Below, piece after piece: positions 1 through 8,087 of a DNA stretch of 64,000 nucleotides. A program made the position numbers and the translations under genes. Origin of the DNA: Faecalibacterium sp. An121. Lineage in GTDB: Bacteria > Bacillota > Clostridia > Oscillospirales > Ruminococcaceae. Numbering within the stretch: position 1 is the first letter of the stretch; every line of letters starts with the position of its first letter. The stretch spans positions 1 through 64,000 of the forward strand of contig NZ_NFLM01000002.1 of the NCBI RefSeq assembly GCF_002160915.1. The letters are read 5' to 3'. The notes beneath the pieces are model-generated. The model saw only the letters and a program-made list of their open reading frames with translations, had not been told where the DNA came from and did no database searches.

Positions 1-30
1 GTATAGTTTTTTGTACACAGGAGACAAATC

Positions 31-1335
31 ATGCGTTTGAGACGGCCTATTGCGTTCATCCTGTCGGCGGCGGTGGCGGCAAGCGCCCTCACCGGCTGCG
101 ACAGTTTTTCGGGCCACGCGGCGGCTGCGGCCAACAGCGCCCAGGTGCAGCAGCTGATCGAATTCATCGCGGACCTCGGTCTGGAGCGGGACCTGCGGCA
201 GGCATTGCAGAAGGGCGGCGACCTGCGCCAGGCCCTGCTCACCCTGCTGGGGCTGGAAAGCGCGGTCAACTTCAATGTGGACGATCTGACCGGCGCCCGG
301 CCCGGCCAGCACGCGGTGCAGGTGTGGGAGGTGACCGCCCAGAGCGCCGAGGATGCCGCCGCCCTGGCGGCTTCCCAGATCCGCGCGGTGCTGGAGCAGC
401 TGAAATCCAACGGCGTAACGGAAGGCCGCATCGGCATGGTGGAAGTAGACGGCAAATACTACGTCGTGGTGGACGTGGAAGTGACCGAGGAGAATACCTT
501 TGAGCCGGTAAAACCTGTGAGTGATGATGACGACAGTGAGGATACGCCCTCTGCGTCGGCCCCTACGGCAACGGTTGGCGGCATGACAATCGATTTGTCA
601 GAGCTAGACGACAATGAAATAACGGCTGCTAAAATCCTTGAATTAGCAGGGAAAGTTTCCAGCGAAAAAGACTCCATCACCGAGCTTGATTTGAGCGGCT
701 GCACGAATTTGACCACCATTGACAACAATGCATTTGATAGCTGCAAAAATCTGACAACAGTCACCCTGCCCAGCTCTGTGACCAGCATTGGCAAGGTGGC
801 ATTTGCATACAGCGGTCTGACCTCAATCAACTTGAGCGGCTGCAAAAACTTGACCAGCATTGGCTTCGGGGCATTTGGGAAATGCAAAAACCTGACCTCA
901 ATCAACTTGAGCGGCTGCACAAGATTGGAAAGCATTGATGAATCTGCATTTATATCCAGCGGTCTGACCGAAATCAACTTGGGCGGCTGCACAAGCTTGC
1001 AAAGGATTGGCAACTATGCATTTGAAAACAGTGGCCTGACCTCAATCACCTTGCCCGCGAGCTTAACCACCATTGGCACCGCTGCATTTTGGGGCTGCTC
1101 CAGCCTGAAAAATATAACCTTTTACAATGTCCCAGAGATTGGGGATTATGCATTTTACGGCGTCATTTCTGACAATGATCCATCTGACAAGCTCATCATT
1201 CATTGCCCCGAAGGTTGCAGTGGTGACCTCCAGCAAAAATTAATAAAGAGCAAAAGTTTTACAGAAGATGACATTAACAATAAAATAAGTTTTGATGAAA
1301 CCCTCACCCCCCTCGCCTACCTCCTCGGCCTCTGA
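31..1335 (+). CDS. BspA-like leucine-rich-repeat lipoprotein
   Basis: The 434-residue protein starts with a lipoprotein signal peptide (hydrophobic stretch then lipobox LTGC, Cys about 23), so it should be anchored outside the membrane. Residues 30-165 form a domain I do not recognise, followed by an acidic Asp/Ser linker. Residues 190-400 carry BspA-type leucine-rich repeats with the pattern LTSINLSGCKNLTSIG and AF at regular spacing; a 28-nt stretch (817-844) recurs at 892-919. Such repeats usually serve binding to host or bacterial surfaces, but no ligand can be named. The tail LAYLLGL is not a sortase signal. AGGAG lies before the ATG. The repeat half is clearly richer in A and T than the first half and the neighbours, which suggests a spliced or acquired domain. 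Confidence 0.85.
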   Translation: MRLRRPIAFILSAAVAASALTGCDSFSGHAAAAANSAQVQQLIEFIADLGLERDLRQALQKGGDLRQALLTLLGLESAVNFNVDDLTGARPGQHAVQVWEVTAQSAEDAAALAASQIRAVLEQLKSNGVTEGRIGMVEVDGKYYVVVDVEVTEENTFEPVKPVSDDDDSEDTPSASAPTATVGGMTIDLSELDDNEITAAKILELAGKVSSEKDSITELDLSGCTNLTTIDNNAFDSCKNLTTVTLPSSVTSIGKVAFAYSGLTSINLSGCKNLTSIGFGAFGKCKNLTSINLSGCTRLESIDESAFISSGLTEINLGGCTSLQRIGNYAFENSGLTSITLPASLTTIGTAAFWGCSSLKNITFYNVPEIGDYAFYGVISDNDPSDKLIIHCPEGCSGDLQQKLIKSKSFTEDDINNKISFDETLTPLAYLLGL

Positions 1336-1339
1336 CCCA
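1302..1339 (+). repeat. 38-nt block shared with the truncated LRR copy
   Basis: The last codons of the LRR gene and the bases just after its stop are identical to 36655..36692. The block encodes LTPLAYLLGL and the stop. Both copies are followed by a similar GC-rich terminator. Confidence 0.85.
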
Positions 1340-1344
1340 CAGCG

Positions 1345-1375
1345 CCCCCGCCCTTGCAAAAGGGGCGGGGGTTTT
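1345..1375 (+). terminator. Intrinsic terminator after the LRR gene
   Basis: CCCCCGCCC (1345-1353) pairs with GGGCGGGGG (1363-1371) and is followed by TTTT. It closes the LRR transcript and rules out an upstream start for the following threonine deaminase. Confidence 0.85.
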
Positions 1376-1408
1376 GCTGTGCCGGCGGGTTGGGCGGGCG
1401 GCGTGGTG

Positions 1409-1452
1409 AAACTGTTTCATTTGACAAAACAGTTTTTTTAAACTATACTGTT
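1409..1452 (+). promoter_or_regulatory. Promoter of ilvA-ridA with inverted repeats
   Basis: TTGACA (1421-1426) and TATACT (1444-1449) are 17 bp apart, a near-consensus vegetative promoter. AAACTGTTT (1409-1417) and AAACAGTTT (1427-1435) form a perfect inverted repeat around the -35 box, and a third CTGTT at 1448-1452 overlaps the -10 end. The repeat is a candidate operator; the regulator is unknown. Confidence 0.75.
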
Positions 1453-1527
1453 CTCTATCAGCAGAAAAAGTCTAAGCGGAAAGGATGTTGCAGGGCCAAG
1501 CGCCCTGCGTGGTTTACGAGAGGGATT

Positions 1528-2724
1528 ATGCTTACACTGGATAAAATCTATCACGCCGCCTTTGTCCTCAAGGACATCGCCCGCCGCACCGACCTGATCG
1601 AAGCGCCGCAGCTGTCCCAGGGATGCAGGCTGTACCTCAAGACCGAAAACCTGCAGGTGACCGGCAGCTTCAAAGTCCGGGGCGCCTACTACAAGATCAG
1701 CCAGCTGTCCGAGGCAGAGCGGGCCAAGGGGGTCATCGCCTGTTCGGCCGGCAACCACGCCCAGGGCGTGGCCCTGGCGGCTACCCGGATGGGCATCCGC
1801 AGCATTGTCTGTATGCCCGACGGCGCGCCCATCATGAAGGTGGAAAACACCAAGAGCCTGGGCGCGGAAGTATGCCTGGTGCCCGGCACCTACGACGACG
1901 CCCACGATTACGCCGTCCAGCTGCAGTCCGAGACCGGTATGACCTTCATCCACCCCTACGACGACGAACTGGTCATCGCGGGGCAGGGCACCATCGGCCT
2001 GGAGATCCTGGACCAGCTGCCCGACCTGGACGCGGTGATCGTGCCGGTGGGCGGCGGCGGCCTGATCTCGGGCATCGCCTTTACCATCAAGAGCCTGCGC
2101 CCGGACGTCAAGGTCTACGGCGTCCAGGCGGCGGGGGCGCCCAGTATGGTGCTCTCGATGCAGAACCACCAGTACCAGACCCTGGAGGCCGCCTCCACCT
2201 TTGCCGACGGCATCCAGGTCAAGACCCCCGGCGAGGTCACCTACCAGATGTGCGAAACGTACGTGGACGGCATGGTCACCGTCAGCGAGGACGAGATCGC
2301 GGCGGCCATCCTCTCCCTGATGGAGAATCAGAAACTGGTGGCCGAGGGCGCCGGCGCGGTGCCGGTGGCGGCAGCCCTCTACGATAAACTGCCCATCCAG
2401 GGCAAAAAGGTGGTCTGCCTGGTCTCGGGCGGCAACATCGACGTCAATATCCTCAGCCGGGTGATCACCCGCGGCCTGATCATGAGCGGGCGCAAGTCCA
2501 ATCTGACCATCGCCCTGGAGGACAAGCCCGGCCAGCTGACCAAAGTATCCCGGATCGTGGCCGACTGCGGCGGCAATGTGGTGTCGGTGCAGTACGACGG
2601 TTCCGACCCCAATATGCCCATTTCCAGCTGCTTCCTCAAGCTGGGCATGGAGACCCGCGACGCCGCCCAGATCAACCAGATCCGGGCCGAACTGGCCAAA
2701 GCCGGCTTCCAGCTGGTGGGCTGA
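1528..2724 (+). CDS. ilvA: Threonine ammonia-lyase (threonine deaminase)
   Basis: It deaminates L-threonine to 2-oxobutanoate (and probably serine to pyruvate) with PLP in the cytoplasm, feeding isoleucine synthesis or threonine catabolism. The 398-residue product has the PLP lysine in GSFKVRGAYYK (K49), the phosphate-binding VGGGGLISG loop and a C-terminal ACT-like domain from about residue 325, so it is the short 400-residue type rather than the 514-residue E. coli IlvA. The ATG at 1528 is chosen because it follows GAGAGGG and the frame upstream runs through the promoter and the preceding terminator. ridA follows 21 bp downstream. Biosynthetic against catabolic role cannot be settled from the sequence. 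Confidence 0.93.
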   Translation: MLTLDKIYHAAFVLKDIARRTDLIEAPQLSQGCRLYLKTENLQVTGSFKVRGAYYKISQLSEAERAKGVIACSAGNHAQGVALAATRMGIRSIVCMPDGAPIMKVENTKSLGAEVCLVPGTYDDAHDYAVQLQSETGMTFIHPYDDELVIAGQGTIGLEILDQLPDLDAVIVPVGGGGLISGIAFTIKSLRPDVKVYGVQAAGAPSMVLSMQNHQYQTLEAASTFADGIQVKTPGEVTYQMCETYVDGMVTVSEDEIAAAILSLMENQKLVAEGAGAVPVAAALYDKLPIQGKKVVCLVSGGNIDVNILSRVITRGLIMSGRKSNLTIALEDKPGQLTKVSRIVADCGGNVVSVQYDGSDPNMPISSCFLKLGMETRDAAQINQIRAELAKAGFQLVG

Positions 2725-2745
2725 CCCAAGAAAGGAGCTTTTACC

Positions 2746-3117
2746 ATGAACGTGATCTCTACATCCAACGCGCCTGCGGCCATCGGCCCTTACAGCCAGG
2801 CGCTCGACCTGGGCGATCTGGTGTTTGTTTCGGGGCAGCTCCCGGTGGACCCCGCCACCGGCGCCATGCCCGACACGGTGGAGGCACAGGCCGCCCAGAG
2901 CCTGGCCAACATCCGGGCCATCCTGGCCGAGGCCGGCCTAACCATGGCCCACGTGGTCAAAACGGTGATCTTCCTGGCCGACATCAACGACTTCGCCGCC
3001 GTCAACCAGGTCTATGCCCAGGTATTCGCCCAGCCCTACCCTGCCCGCAGCTGCGTGCAGGTGGCCGCCATCCCCAAGGGCGCCCGGCTGGAGATCGAGT
3101 GCATCGCCAAGCGCTGA
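2746..3117 (+). CDS. ridA: RidA family enamine/imine deaminase
   Basis: RidA proteins hydrolyse the reactive 2-aminoacrylate and 2-aminocrotonate released by PLP dehydratases. The 123-residue length is typical, and GPYSQA near the N-terminus, the FVSGQLPVDP strand and the C-terminal RSCVQVAAIPKGARLEIE block with its conserved Arg are all present. It has its own AAAGGAG site and directly follows ilvA, whose toxic intermediate it would clear, so the two almost certainly share a transcript. Confidence 0.95.
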   Translation: MNVISTSNAPAAIGPYSQALDLGDLVFVSGQLPVDPATGAMPDTVEAQAAQSLANIRAILAEAGLTMAHVVKTVIFLADINDFAAVNQVYAQVFAQPYPARSCVQVAAIPKGARLEIECIAKR

Positions 3118-3123
3118 ACCATC

Positions 3124-3173
3124 TGCAAAAAAGCAGCGCCCCTGCTCTTCCCTGCGGAAGGGCGGGGGCGCTG
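3124..3173 (-). terminator. Terminator of the SGNH hydrolase gene
   Basis: CAGCGCCCC (3134-3142) pairs with GGGGCGCTG (3165-3173), with further inner pairing TTCC/GGAA. The run of six A before it gives a T-tract on the minus strand. It lies between two convergent genes. Confidence 0.75.
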
Positions 3174-3184
3174 TCGCGTCCGGT

Positions 3185-4168
3185 TCAGGCGGCCAGAGGG
3201 GCAGCCGAAGCGGCTGCGGCACTGTCCGCCGTCTGGGCGGTGGGGTCCTCGGGGGTAACGATCTCGGTGTGCGCCACATGGGTGCGCAGATAGCTCACCC
3301 AGGCCGCATAACCCTCGGGCAGTAGATGGTAGCCGTCGGGCTGGGCGTACTCGGCTTTCAGGTCGCCGTTGGCGTCGGCCAGCACTTCCCACAGGTCCAG
3401 GAAATAACAGCCCTTCTCCACTGCCAGGGCGGCCAGGTCGTTGTTGACCCGGATGAACCGGGCCCCATACATCCCGCTGTGGCCCGCGCCGGCGCTGACC
3501 TCGGGCCGCACTGGCGTGATGGACTGGACGTAGATATCCGCGTCGGGCAGCAGCGCCCGGATGTTGTCCAGCATCAGGCTGTAATAATTCAAAAAGCTGG
3601 TGTAATCGGTGTCCTGGGTCAGGACGTTGGTGCCCAGCAGGATGTACACCGACTTGGGCGCATAGGAGGCCAGAGCCTCCAGCGGCACTTCCTGTACGCC
3701 GTCGATGCGGGTGCAGGTGGTCCCGTTGACCACCGCGTTGGGCCCTACCCCGCGGTAGGCGCAGTAATGGGCGTTGGGCAGGCCGGTGTCGTAGATCTGC
3801 AGCCCCTGGGTCAGGCTGTCCCCCAGAAAGACCGCGCTGTCAAAATAACTCAGGTCCACCGGCTCCGACTCGGTCACCGGCATGGACGCCAGCCGGAAAT
3901 CCATCGCCGTCGAGCCGTCGGCCCGGGTCTGCACCTGCAGGGCGGTGGAGTTCTCATAGCTGAGGGTCCGCCAGGAGGCATCGGGCAGCGCCTGCTCCAG
4001 CAGCGTGATCTGGGGTTCCTGCCGGCTGGGCGGGGTGGGATACAGCTGCCTCCACAGCACCCATACGCCGCACAAAAGCACCAGCATCACCAGCGCCAGA
4101 AAGGTCGCAAACATCCTGCGCCAGCGCCTGTGCAGCACATGACGCCGGTATTCCTGATAATCTGCCAT
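3185..4168 (-). CDS. Membrane-anchored SGNH/GDSL hydrolase
   Basis: This is a 327-residue protein with a basic N-terminus, one transmembrane helix (about residues 20-40) and an extracellular SGNH esterase domain. The nucleophile motif is FLGDSLTQG, the oxyanion motif GTNV and the catalytic DGYHLL (D-x-x-H). Enzymes of this build remove or move acyl groups on cell-wall polymers or glycans, but the substrate here is unknown. The C-terminus is Ala/Ser-rich. A GGGAGGTG site precedes the ATG. It stands alone, convergent with ridA. Confidence 0.85.
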   Translation of the reverse strand: MADYQEYRRHVLHRRWRRMFATFLALVMLVLLCGVWVLWRQLYPTPPSRQEPQITLLEQALPDASWRTLSYENSTALQVQTRADGSTAMDFRLASMPVTESEPVDLSYFDSAVFLGDSLTQGLQIYDTGLPNAHYCAYRGVGPNAVVNGTTCTRIDGVQEVPLEALASYAPKSVYILLGTNVLTQDTDYTSFLNYYSLMLDNIRALLPDADIYVQSITPVRPEVSAGAGHSGMYGARFIRVNNDLAALAVEKGCYFLDLWEVLADANGDLKAEYAQPDGYHLLPEGYAAWVSYLRTHVAHTEIVTPEDPTAQTADSAAAASAAPLAA

Positions 4169-4294
4169 GAGGCAGCACCTCCCTTGCCCCGGCGGGGGCG
4201 AATTTTGTTGATCCTGTTCCTATTGTACCATGCCGGCCGCCGGCAGACAAGATTGGATATTAACTGCCGCCCCCTTTTCCCCAGGGGGATTTTA

Positions 4295-4303
4295 TGTTAT
4301 ACT
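4295..4303 (+). promoter_or_regulatory. Extended -10 promoter before the desulfurase gene
   Basis: TGTTATACT has the TGn extension plus TATACT. No good -35 box is visible, as expected for extended -10 promoters. It lies about 50 bp before the ATG. Confidence 0.55.
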
Positions 4304-4350
4304 GCTATATTGATGCATCCGACATTTTTGACAGAAAGCAGGTATTTTTC

Positions 4351-5502
4351 ATGCGCACAGACCCTTCGCTCCACTATCTGGACAATGCGGCCACCACCCT
4401 GGTGGACCCTGCGGTGGCCGATGTGATCCACCAGGCCATGCTTGACCACTGGGCCAACCCCTCCTCCCTCTACGGGCCCGGCGCCGAGAGCGAGGACGCC
4501 CTTCACCAAGCGCGGGCCGCCCTGGCCCACACCCTCGGGTGCAAAAGCCGCGAATGGTATTTCACCTCCTGCGGCAGCGAGGGGAACAATCTGGCCCTGC
4601 TGGGAGGCGTCCGCACCAAGACCTTCGGCAAAAAGATCGTCTGTTCGGGCTTTGAACATCCCAGTGTCCGCCGCCCGCTGGAAGACCTGGCCAGCGCAGG
4701 CTGGCAGGTGGTGTTCGTGCCGCCCCACGCCGACGGCAGCTTTGCGGTGGACGAGATGCTCAGCCAGATCGACCGCTCCACCGTGCTGGCGGCCTGCATG
4801 ATGGTGAACAACGAGACCGGCGCCGTGTGCGACGTGGCCCGCCTGGCCCGGGAAGCCAAAAAGATCAACAGCCGGATGATGGTCCATGTGGACGGGGTGC
4901 AGGCCTGGATGCGGCTGCCGGTGCGCCTGGCCGACAGCGGCATCGACAGCTTTACGGTCAGCGGACACAAGATCCACGCCCCCAAAGGGGTGGGCGGGCT
5001 GTACCTCAGCGACAAGCTGATCCAGAGCTTCCGCCCGCCCTACCTGGGCGGCGAACAGGAGCGGGGCATCCGCCCCGGCACCGAAAACCTGCCCTATGCA
5101 CTGGGGCTGGCGGCTGCCGCCCAGAAGCTGGCCCCCACCCTCGGCCAGCGCGCCGCACAGGCCCGGGCCCTCAACCAGCGGCTGCGGCAGGGTCTGGCCG
5201 CCTTCCCCACCGTGGAGATCAACAGCCCCGACGGGGCGGTGCCCGAGATCCTGAATTTCAGCGAAAACAAGGTGCGCAGCGAGACCATGCTGGCCTGGCT
5301 GGCCCAGGAAAAGATTTATGTATCCTCTGCGTCGGCCTGCGGCCGGGGCGAGCCCAGCCACACCCTGGCGGCCATGGGCCGGCCGGCCCGGGCGGTGGAT
5401 ACCGCCATCCGGGTGTCCTTCTGCGCCGACAACACCGAGGCCGACGTGGACGCCTTCCTGGAGCGGTTCGAGGCGGGCATGAAGACCCTGCAGGGAATTT
5501 GA
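4351..5502 (+). CDS. Cysteine desulfurase (NifS/IscS family)
   Basis: It moves sulfur from L-cysteine to an enzyme persulfide using PLP. In the 383-residue product the PLP lysine is in SGHKIHAPKG (K207) and the persulfide cysteine in SSASACGRGEP (C330). HLDNAATT-like LDNAATT opens the protein and RPGTEN lies near residue 241. The ATG at 4351 is chosen because upstream codons overlap the promoter. thiI follows after 24 bp, so the desulfurase probably supplies ThiI with sulfur for tRNA 4-thiouridine, as the NifZ-ThiI pair does in Bacillus; a general role in Fe-S assembly is also possible. Confidence 0.93.
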   Translation: MRTDPSLHYLDNAATTLVDPAVADVIHQAMLDHWANPSSLYGPGAESEDALHQARAALAHTLGCKSREWYFTSCGSEGNNLALLGGVRTKTFGKKIVCSGFEHPSVRRPLEDLASAGWQVVFVPPHADGSFAVDEMLSQIDRSTVLAACMMVNNETGAVCDVARLAREAKKINSRMMVHVDGVQAWMRLPVRLADSGIDSFTVSGHKIHAPKGVGGLYLSDKLIQSFRPPYLGGEQERGIRPGTENLPYALGLAAAAQKLAPTLGQRAAQARALNQRLRQGLAAFPTVEINSPDGAVPEILNFSENKVRSETMLAWLAQEKIYVSSASACGRGEPSHTLAAMGRPARAVDTAIRVSFCADNTEADVDAFLERFEAGMKTLQGI

Positions 5503-5526
5503 CATCTGTATAACAGGAGAGAAATT

Positions 5527-6726
5527 ATGCGTGAAGTAATCATCGGTTACCAGGGGGAGATGTCCCTCAAGGGGCTCAACCGCAACCAGTTCGAGTCGGC
5601 CCTCATGAAGATCCTGCGCTACCGCCTCAAGGACGCGGGCCGTTTCCAGGTGTGGTGCGCCCAGTCCACCTTCTACATCGAGCCGGAGGACGACGCGGCG
5701 GACCTGGACCTGGCCTTTGCCCGGGTGTCCAAGGTGTTCGGCCTGGCGGCCGTCAGCCGCTGCGCCGTCTGCGACAAGGATTTTGACGCCATCTGCGCCG
5801 CGGCCGAGAGCTACCTCGGCCAGGCCCTGCGCCAGGTCAAGACCTTCAAGGTGGAGGCACGCCGGGCCGACAAGTCCTTCCCCATGACCAGCCCCCAGCT
5901 GATGCGGGAACTGGGCGCCTTCCTGCTGTCCAGGCATCCCTACCTGCGGGTGGATGTCCACCAGCCCGACTTCAAGGTGATCGTCGAGGTGCGGGACCGC
6001 GGGGCCTACGTCCACGGACCCAAGACCCCCGGCGAAGGGGGCCTGCCGGTGGGCACCAGCGGCCGGGCTCTGAATATGCTGTCGGGCGGCATCGACAGCC
6101 CGGTGGCGGCCTACCGGATGGCCAAGCGGGGTCTGGCGCTGGATCACATCCACTTCGCTTCCCCGCCCTACACCTCCGAGCGGGCCCGCCGCAAGGTGAT
6201 CGCCCTGGCCCAGCGCACCACCGTCTACACCGGCAGCTGCAATCTGTTCATCGTGCCCTATACCCGTCCCCAGGAGTGCATCCGGGACAACGCCCCGCCC
6301 ATGCTGTTCACGGTGCTGATGCGCCGCAGCATGATGCGGATCGCCGGGCAGATCGCCCAGCGGCAGGGCTGCGAGGCGCTGGTCACCGGCGAGAGCCTGG
6401 CCCAGGTGGCCAGCCAGACCGTCCAGGCCCTGCGCTGCACCGACGCTGCCCAGGACCTGCCGGTGCTGCGCCCCCTGATCGGGATGGACAAGACCGAGAT
6501 CATCGAAACGGCCCGCCGCATCGGCACCTTTGAGACCAGCATCCTGCCCTATGAGGACTGCTGCACCATCTTCACGCCGCCCCACCCCAAGCTGCGTCCC
6601 ACCCTGGAGGAGGTACTGGAGGCCGAGGCCGCCATGCCCGATCTGGCCGCCCTGGAGGCTGAGGCCGCCGCTTCGGCCCAGCGGCTGCGCATCCGCATCG
6701 ACGACCAGACTGAACTGGACGACTGA
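5527..6726 (+). CDS. thiI: tRNA 4-thiouridine synthase ThiI
   Basis: ThiI activates U8 of tRNA with ATP and inserts sulfur. The 399-residue protein has an N-terminal ferredoxin-like and THUMP region (about 1-165), the PP-loop SGGIDSP (186-192) and the DCCTIFTPPHP block near residue 345. There is no C-terminal rhodanese domain, as in Firmicute ThiI proteins, so sulfur must come from a partner, most likely the upstream desulfurase. The AGGAG site is well spaced. The acidic, Ala/Glu-rich tail is weakly conserved. Confidence 0.95.
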   Translation: MREVIIGYQGEMSLKGLNRNQFESALMKILRYRLKDAGRFQVWCAQSTFYIEPEDDAADLDLAFARVSKVFGLAAVSRCAVCDKDFDAICAAAESYLGQALRQVKTFKVEARRADKSFPMTSPQLMRELGAFLLSRHPYLRVDVHQPDFKVIVEVRDRGAYVHGPKTPGEGGLPVGTSGRALNMLSGGIDSPVAAYRMAKRGLALDHIHFASPPYTSERARRKVIALAQRTTVYTGSCNLFIVPYTRPQECIRDNAPPMLFTVLMRRSMMRIAGQIAQRQGCEALVTGESLAQVASQTVQALRCTDAAQDLPVLRPLIGMDKTEIIETARRIGTFETSILPYEDCCTIFTPPHPKLRPTLEEVLEAEAAMPDLAALEAEAAASAQRLRIRIDDQTELDD

Positions 6727-6740
6727 AAGGAGGCCGCACC

Positions 6741-8057
6741 ATGACAGCGGAGATCATCAGCGTAGGCACCGAGCTTCTGCTGGGCAACATCCTGAACACC
6801 AACGCCCAGTATCTCAGCCGGGAACTGGCCGATCTGGGCATCACGGTCCAGCGGCAGAGCACCGTCGGGGACAACCACCAGCGTCTGGCCGAGTGGGTGC
6901 AGTCGGCCAAGGACCGCTGCGACCTGCTGGTATTCACCGGGGGCCTGGGCCCCACCGACGACGACCTGACCAAAGAGACGGTGGCCGCCTGCTACGGGGA
7001 CACCCTGGCCTTTGACCCCGAGGAGTGGGAAAAGATCACCTCTTTCTTCACCCGGATGGGGCGCCAGACCACCCCCAACAACCGCAAACAGGCCATGGTG
7101 CCGGTGCACGGCCGCAAGATCCCCAACGCCCATGGCACCGCGCCGGGAGCCTGGTTTGAGCAGGAGGGCAAATGCGCCGTCCTGATGCCGGGCGTACCGG
7201 CCGAGATGAAAGCCATGTGGACCGAACAGATCCGTCCCCTCCTGCTGGCCCGTCAAAACTGCTCCCTCCACTCCCTGACCCTGCGGGTGCTGGGGGGCGA
7301 AAGCGAGATCGAGTACCGGGTGCGGGACCTGTTGAAAAACGAAAATCCCACCGCCGCCATCTACTGCAAGACCGGCGAAAGTGAGATCCGGATCACCGCC
7401 CGGGCCGCTACTGCCGGGCAGGGTGCGGAAATGTGCCGGGCATATGCCAAAAAGTTCTATGATATTCTGGGCGATGCGGTGTATGATGAAGATGTGCCCA
7501 GCCTGGCCCACACGGTGGTGCACACCCTGGAGGCCCAGGGCCGGACCATTGCCACCGCCGAGAGCTGCACCGGCGGCCTGATCGCCCAGCAGCTGACCGG
7601 GGTGCCGGGGGCCAGCAACGTCTTTGGCTATGGCTTTGTCACCTATTGGGAACAGGCCAAGGCCCGCCTGATCGGGGTGGACCCGGCGGTCATCCGGCGC
7701 TACAACGTGGTGTCGGGGCCGGTGGCGGCCCAGATGGCCCGGGGCGCCAAAGAAGTCTCGGGGGCGGATATCGCGGTGGCGGTCACCGGGCTGGCAGGCC
7801 CGGGCGGCGGCGACGCCGTGCGCCCGGTGGGCACCGTCTACATCGCGGGGGCCGGTCCGGCGGGGGTGTATGTGGAGAAATTCCACTATGTCCGGGCAGA
7901 CCGTGAAAACATCCGCGCCCGGGCGGCTCACGCCGCCCTGGAGCTGGCGCTGCGGCTGGCCCAGGGCAAGGCTCCGGCGGGCTGTTACCGACTGGAAGCC
8001 GGCGCCTGCGGGGATGCCCAGGCCCTGGAGGCCCTGAACGAGGCGCTGATCTTGTAA
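6741..8057 (+). CDS. cinA: CinA, competence/damage-inducible protein A
   Basis: The 438-residue protein has an N-terminal MoaB/MogA-like nucleotide-binding domain (VGTELLLGNILNTN, TGGLGPTDDDLTKE), a KH-like linker around residues 210-255 and a C-terminal NMN/ADP-ribose amidohydrolase domain with the catalytic AESCTGGL motif and VTGLAGPGGG. The family salvages pyridine nucleotides and is often competence-linked. AAAGGAGG precedes the ATG, 14 bp after thiI. The gene is intact. Confidence 0.95.
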   Translation: MTAEIISVGTELLLGNILNTNAQYLSRELADLGITVQRQSTVGDNHQRLAEWVQSAKDRCDLLVFTGGLGPTDDDLTKETVAACYGDTLAFDPEEWEKITSFFTRMGRQTTPNNRKQAMVPVHGRKIPNAHGTAPGAWFEQEGKCAVLMPGVPAEMKAMWTEQIRPLLLARQNCSLHSLTLRVLGGESEIEYRVRDLLKNENPTAAIYCKTGESEIRITARAATAGQGAEMCRAYAKKFYDILGDAVYDEDVPSLAHTVVHTLEAQGRTIATAESCTGGLIAQQLTGVPGASNVFGYGFVTYWEQAKARLIGVDPAVIRRYNVVSGPVAAQMARGAKEVSGADIAVAVTGLAGPGGGDAVRPVGTVYIAGAGPAGVYVEKFHYVRADRENIRARAAHAALELALRLAQGKAPAGCYRLEAGACGDAQALEALNEALIL

Positions 8058-8087
8058 CTTTAAAAACGACGGCAGGGGGTATGCGTG

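Noticed and set aside
1354-1527. N-terminal extension of threonine deaminase from 1354
   Set aside because: It would start inside the previous terminator and cross the promoter; ATG 1528 has a ribosome site and fits the family N-terminus.
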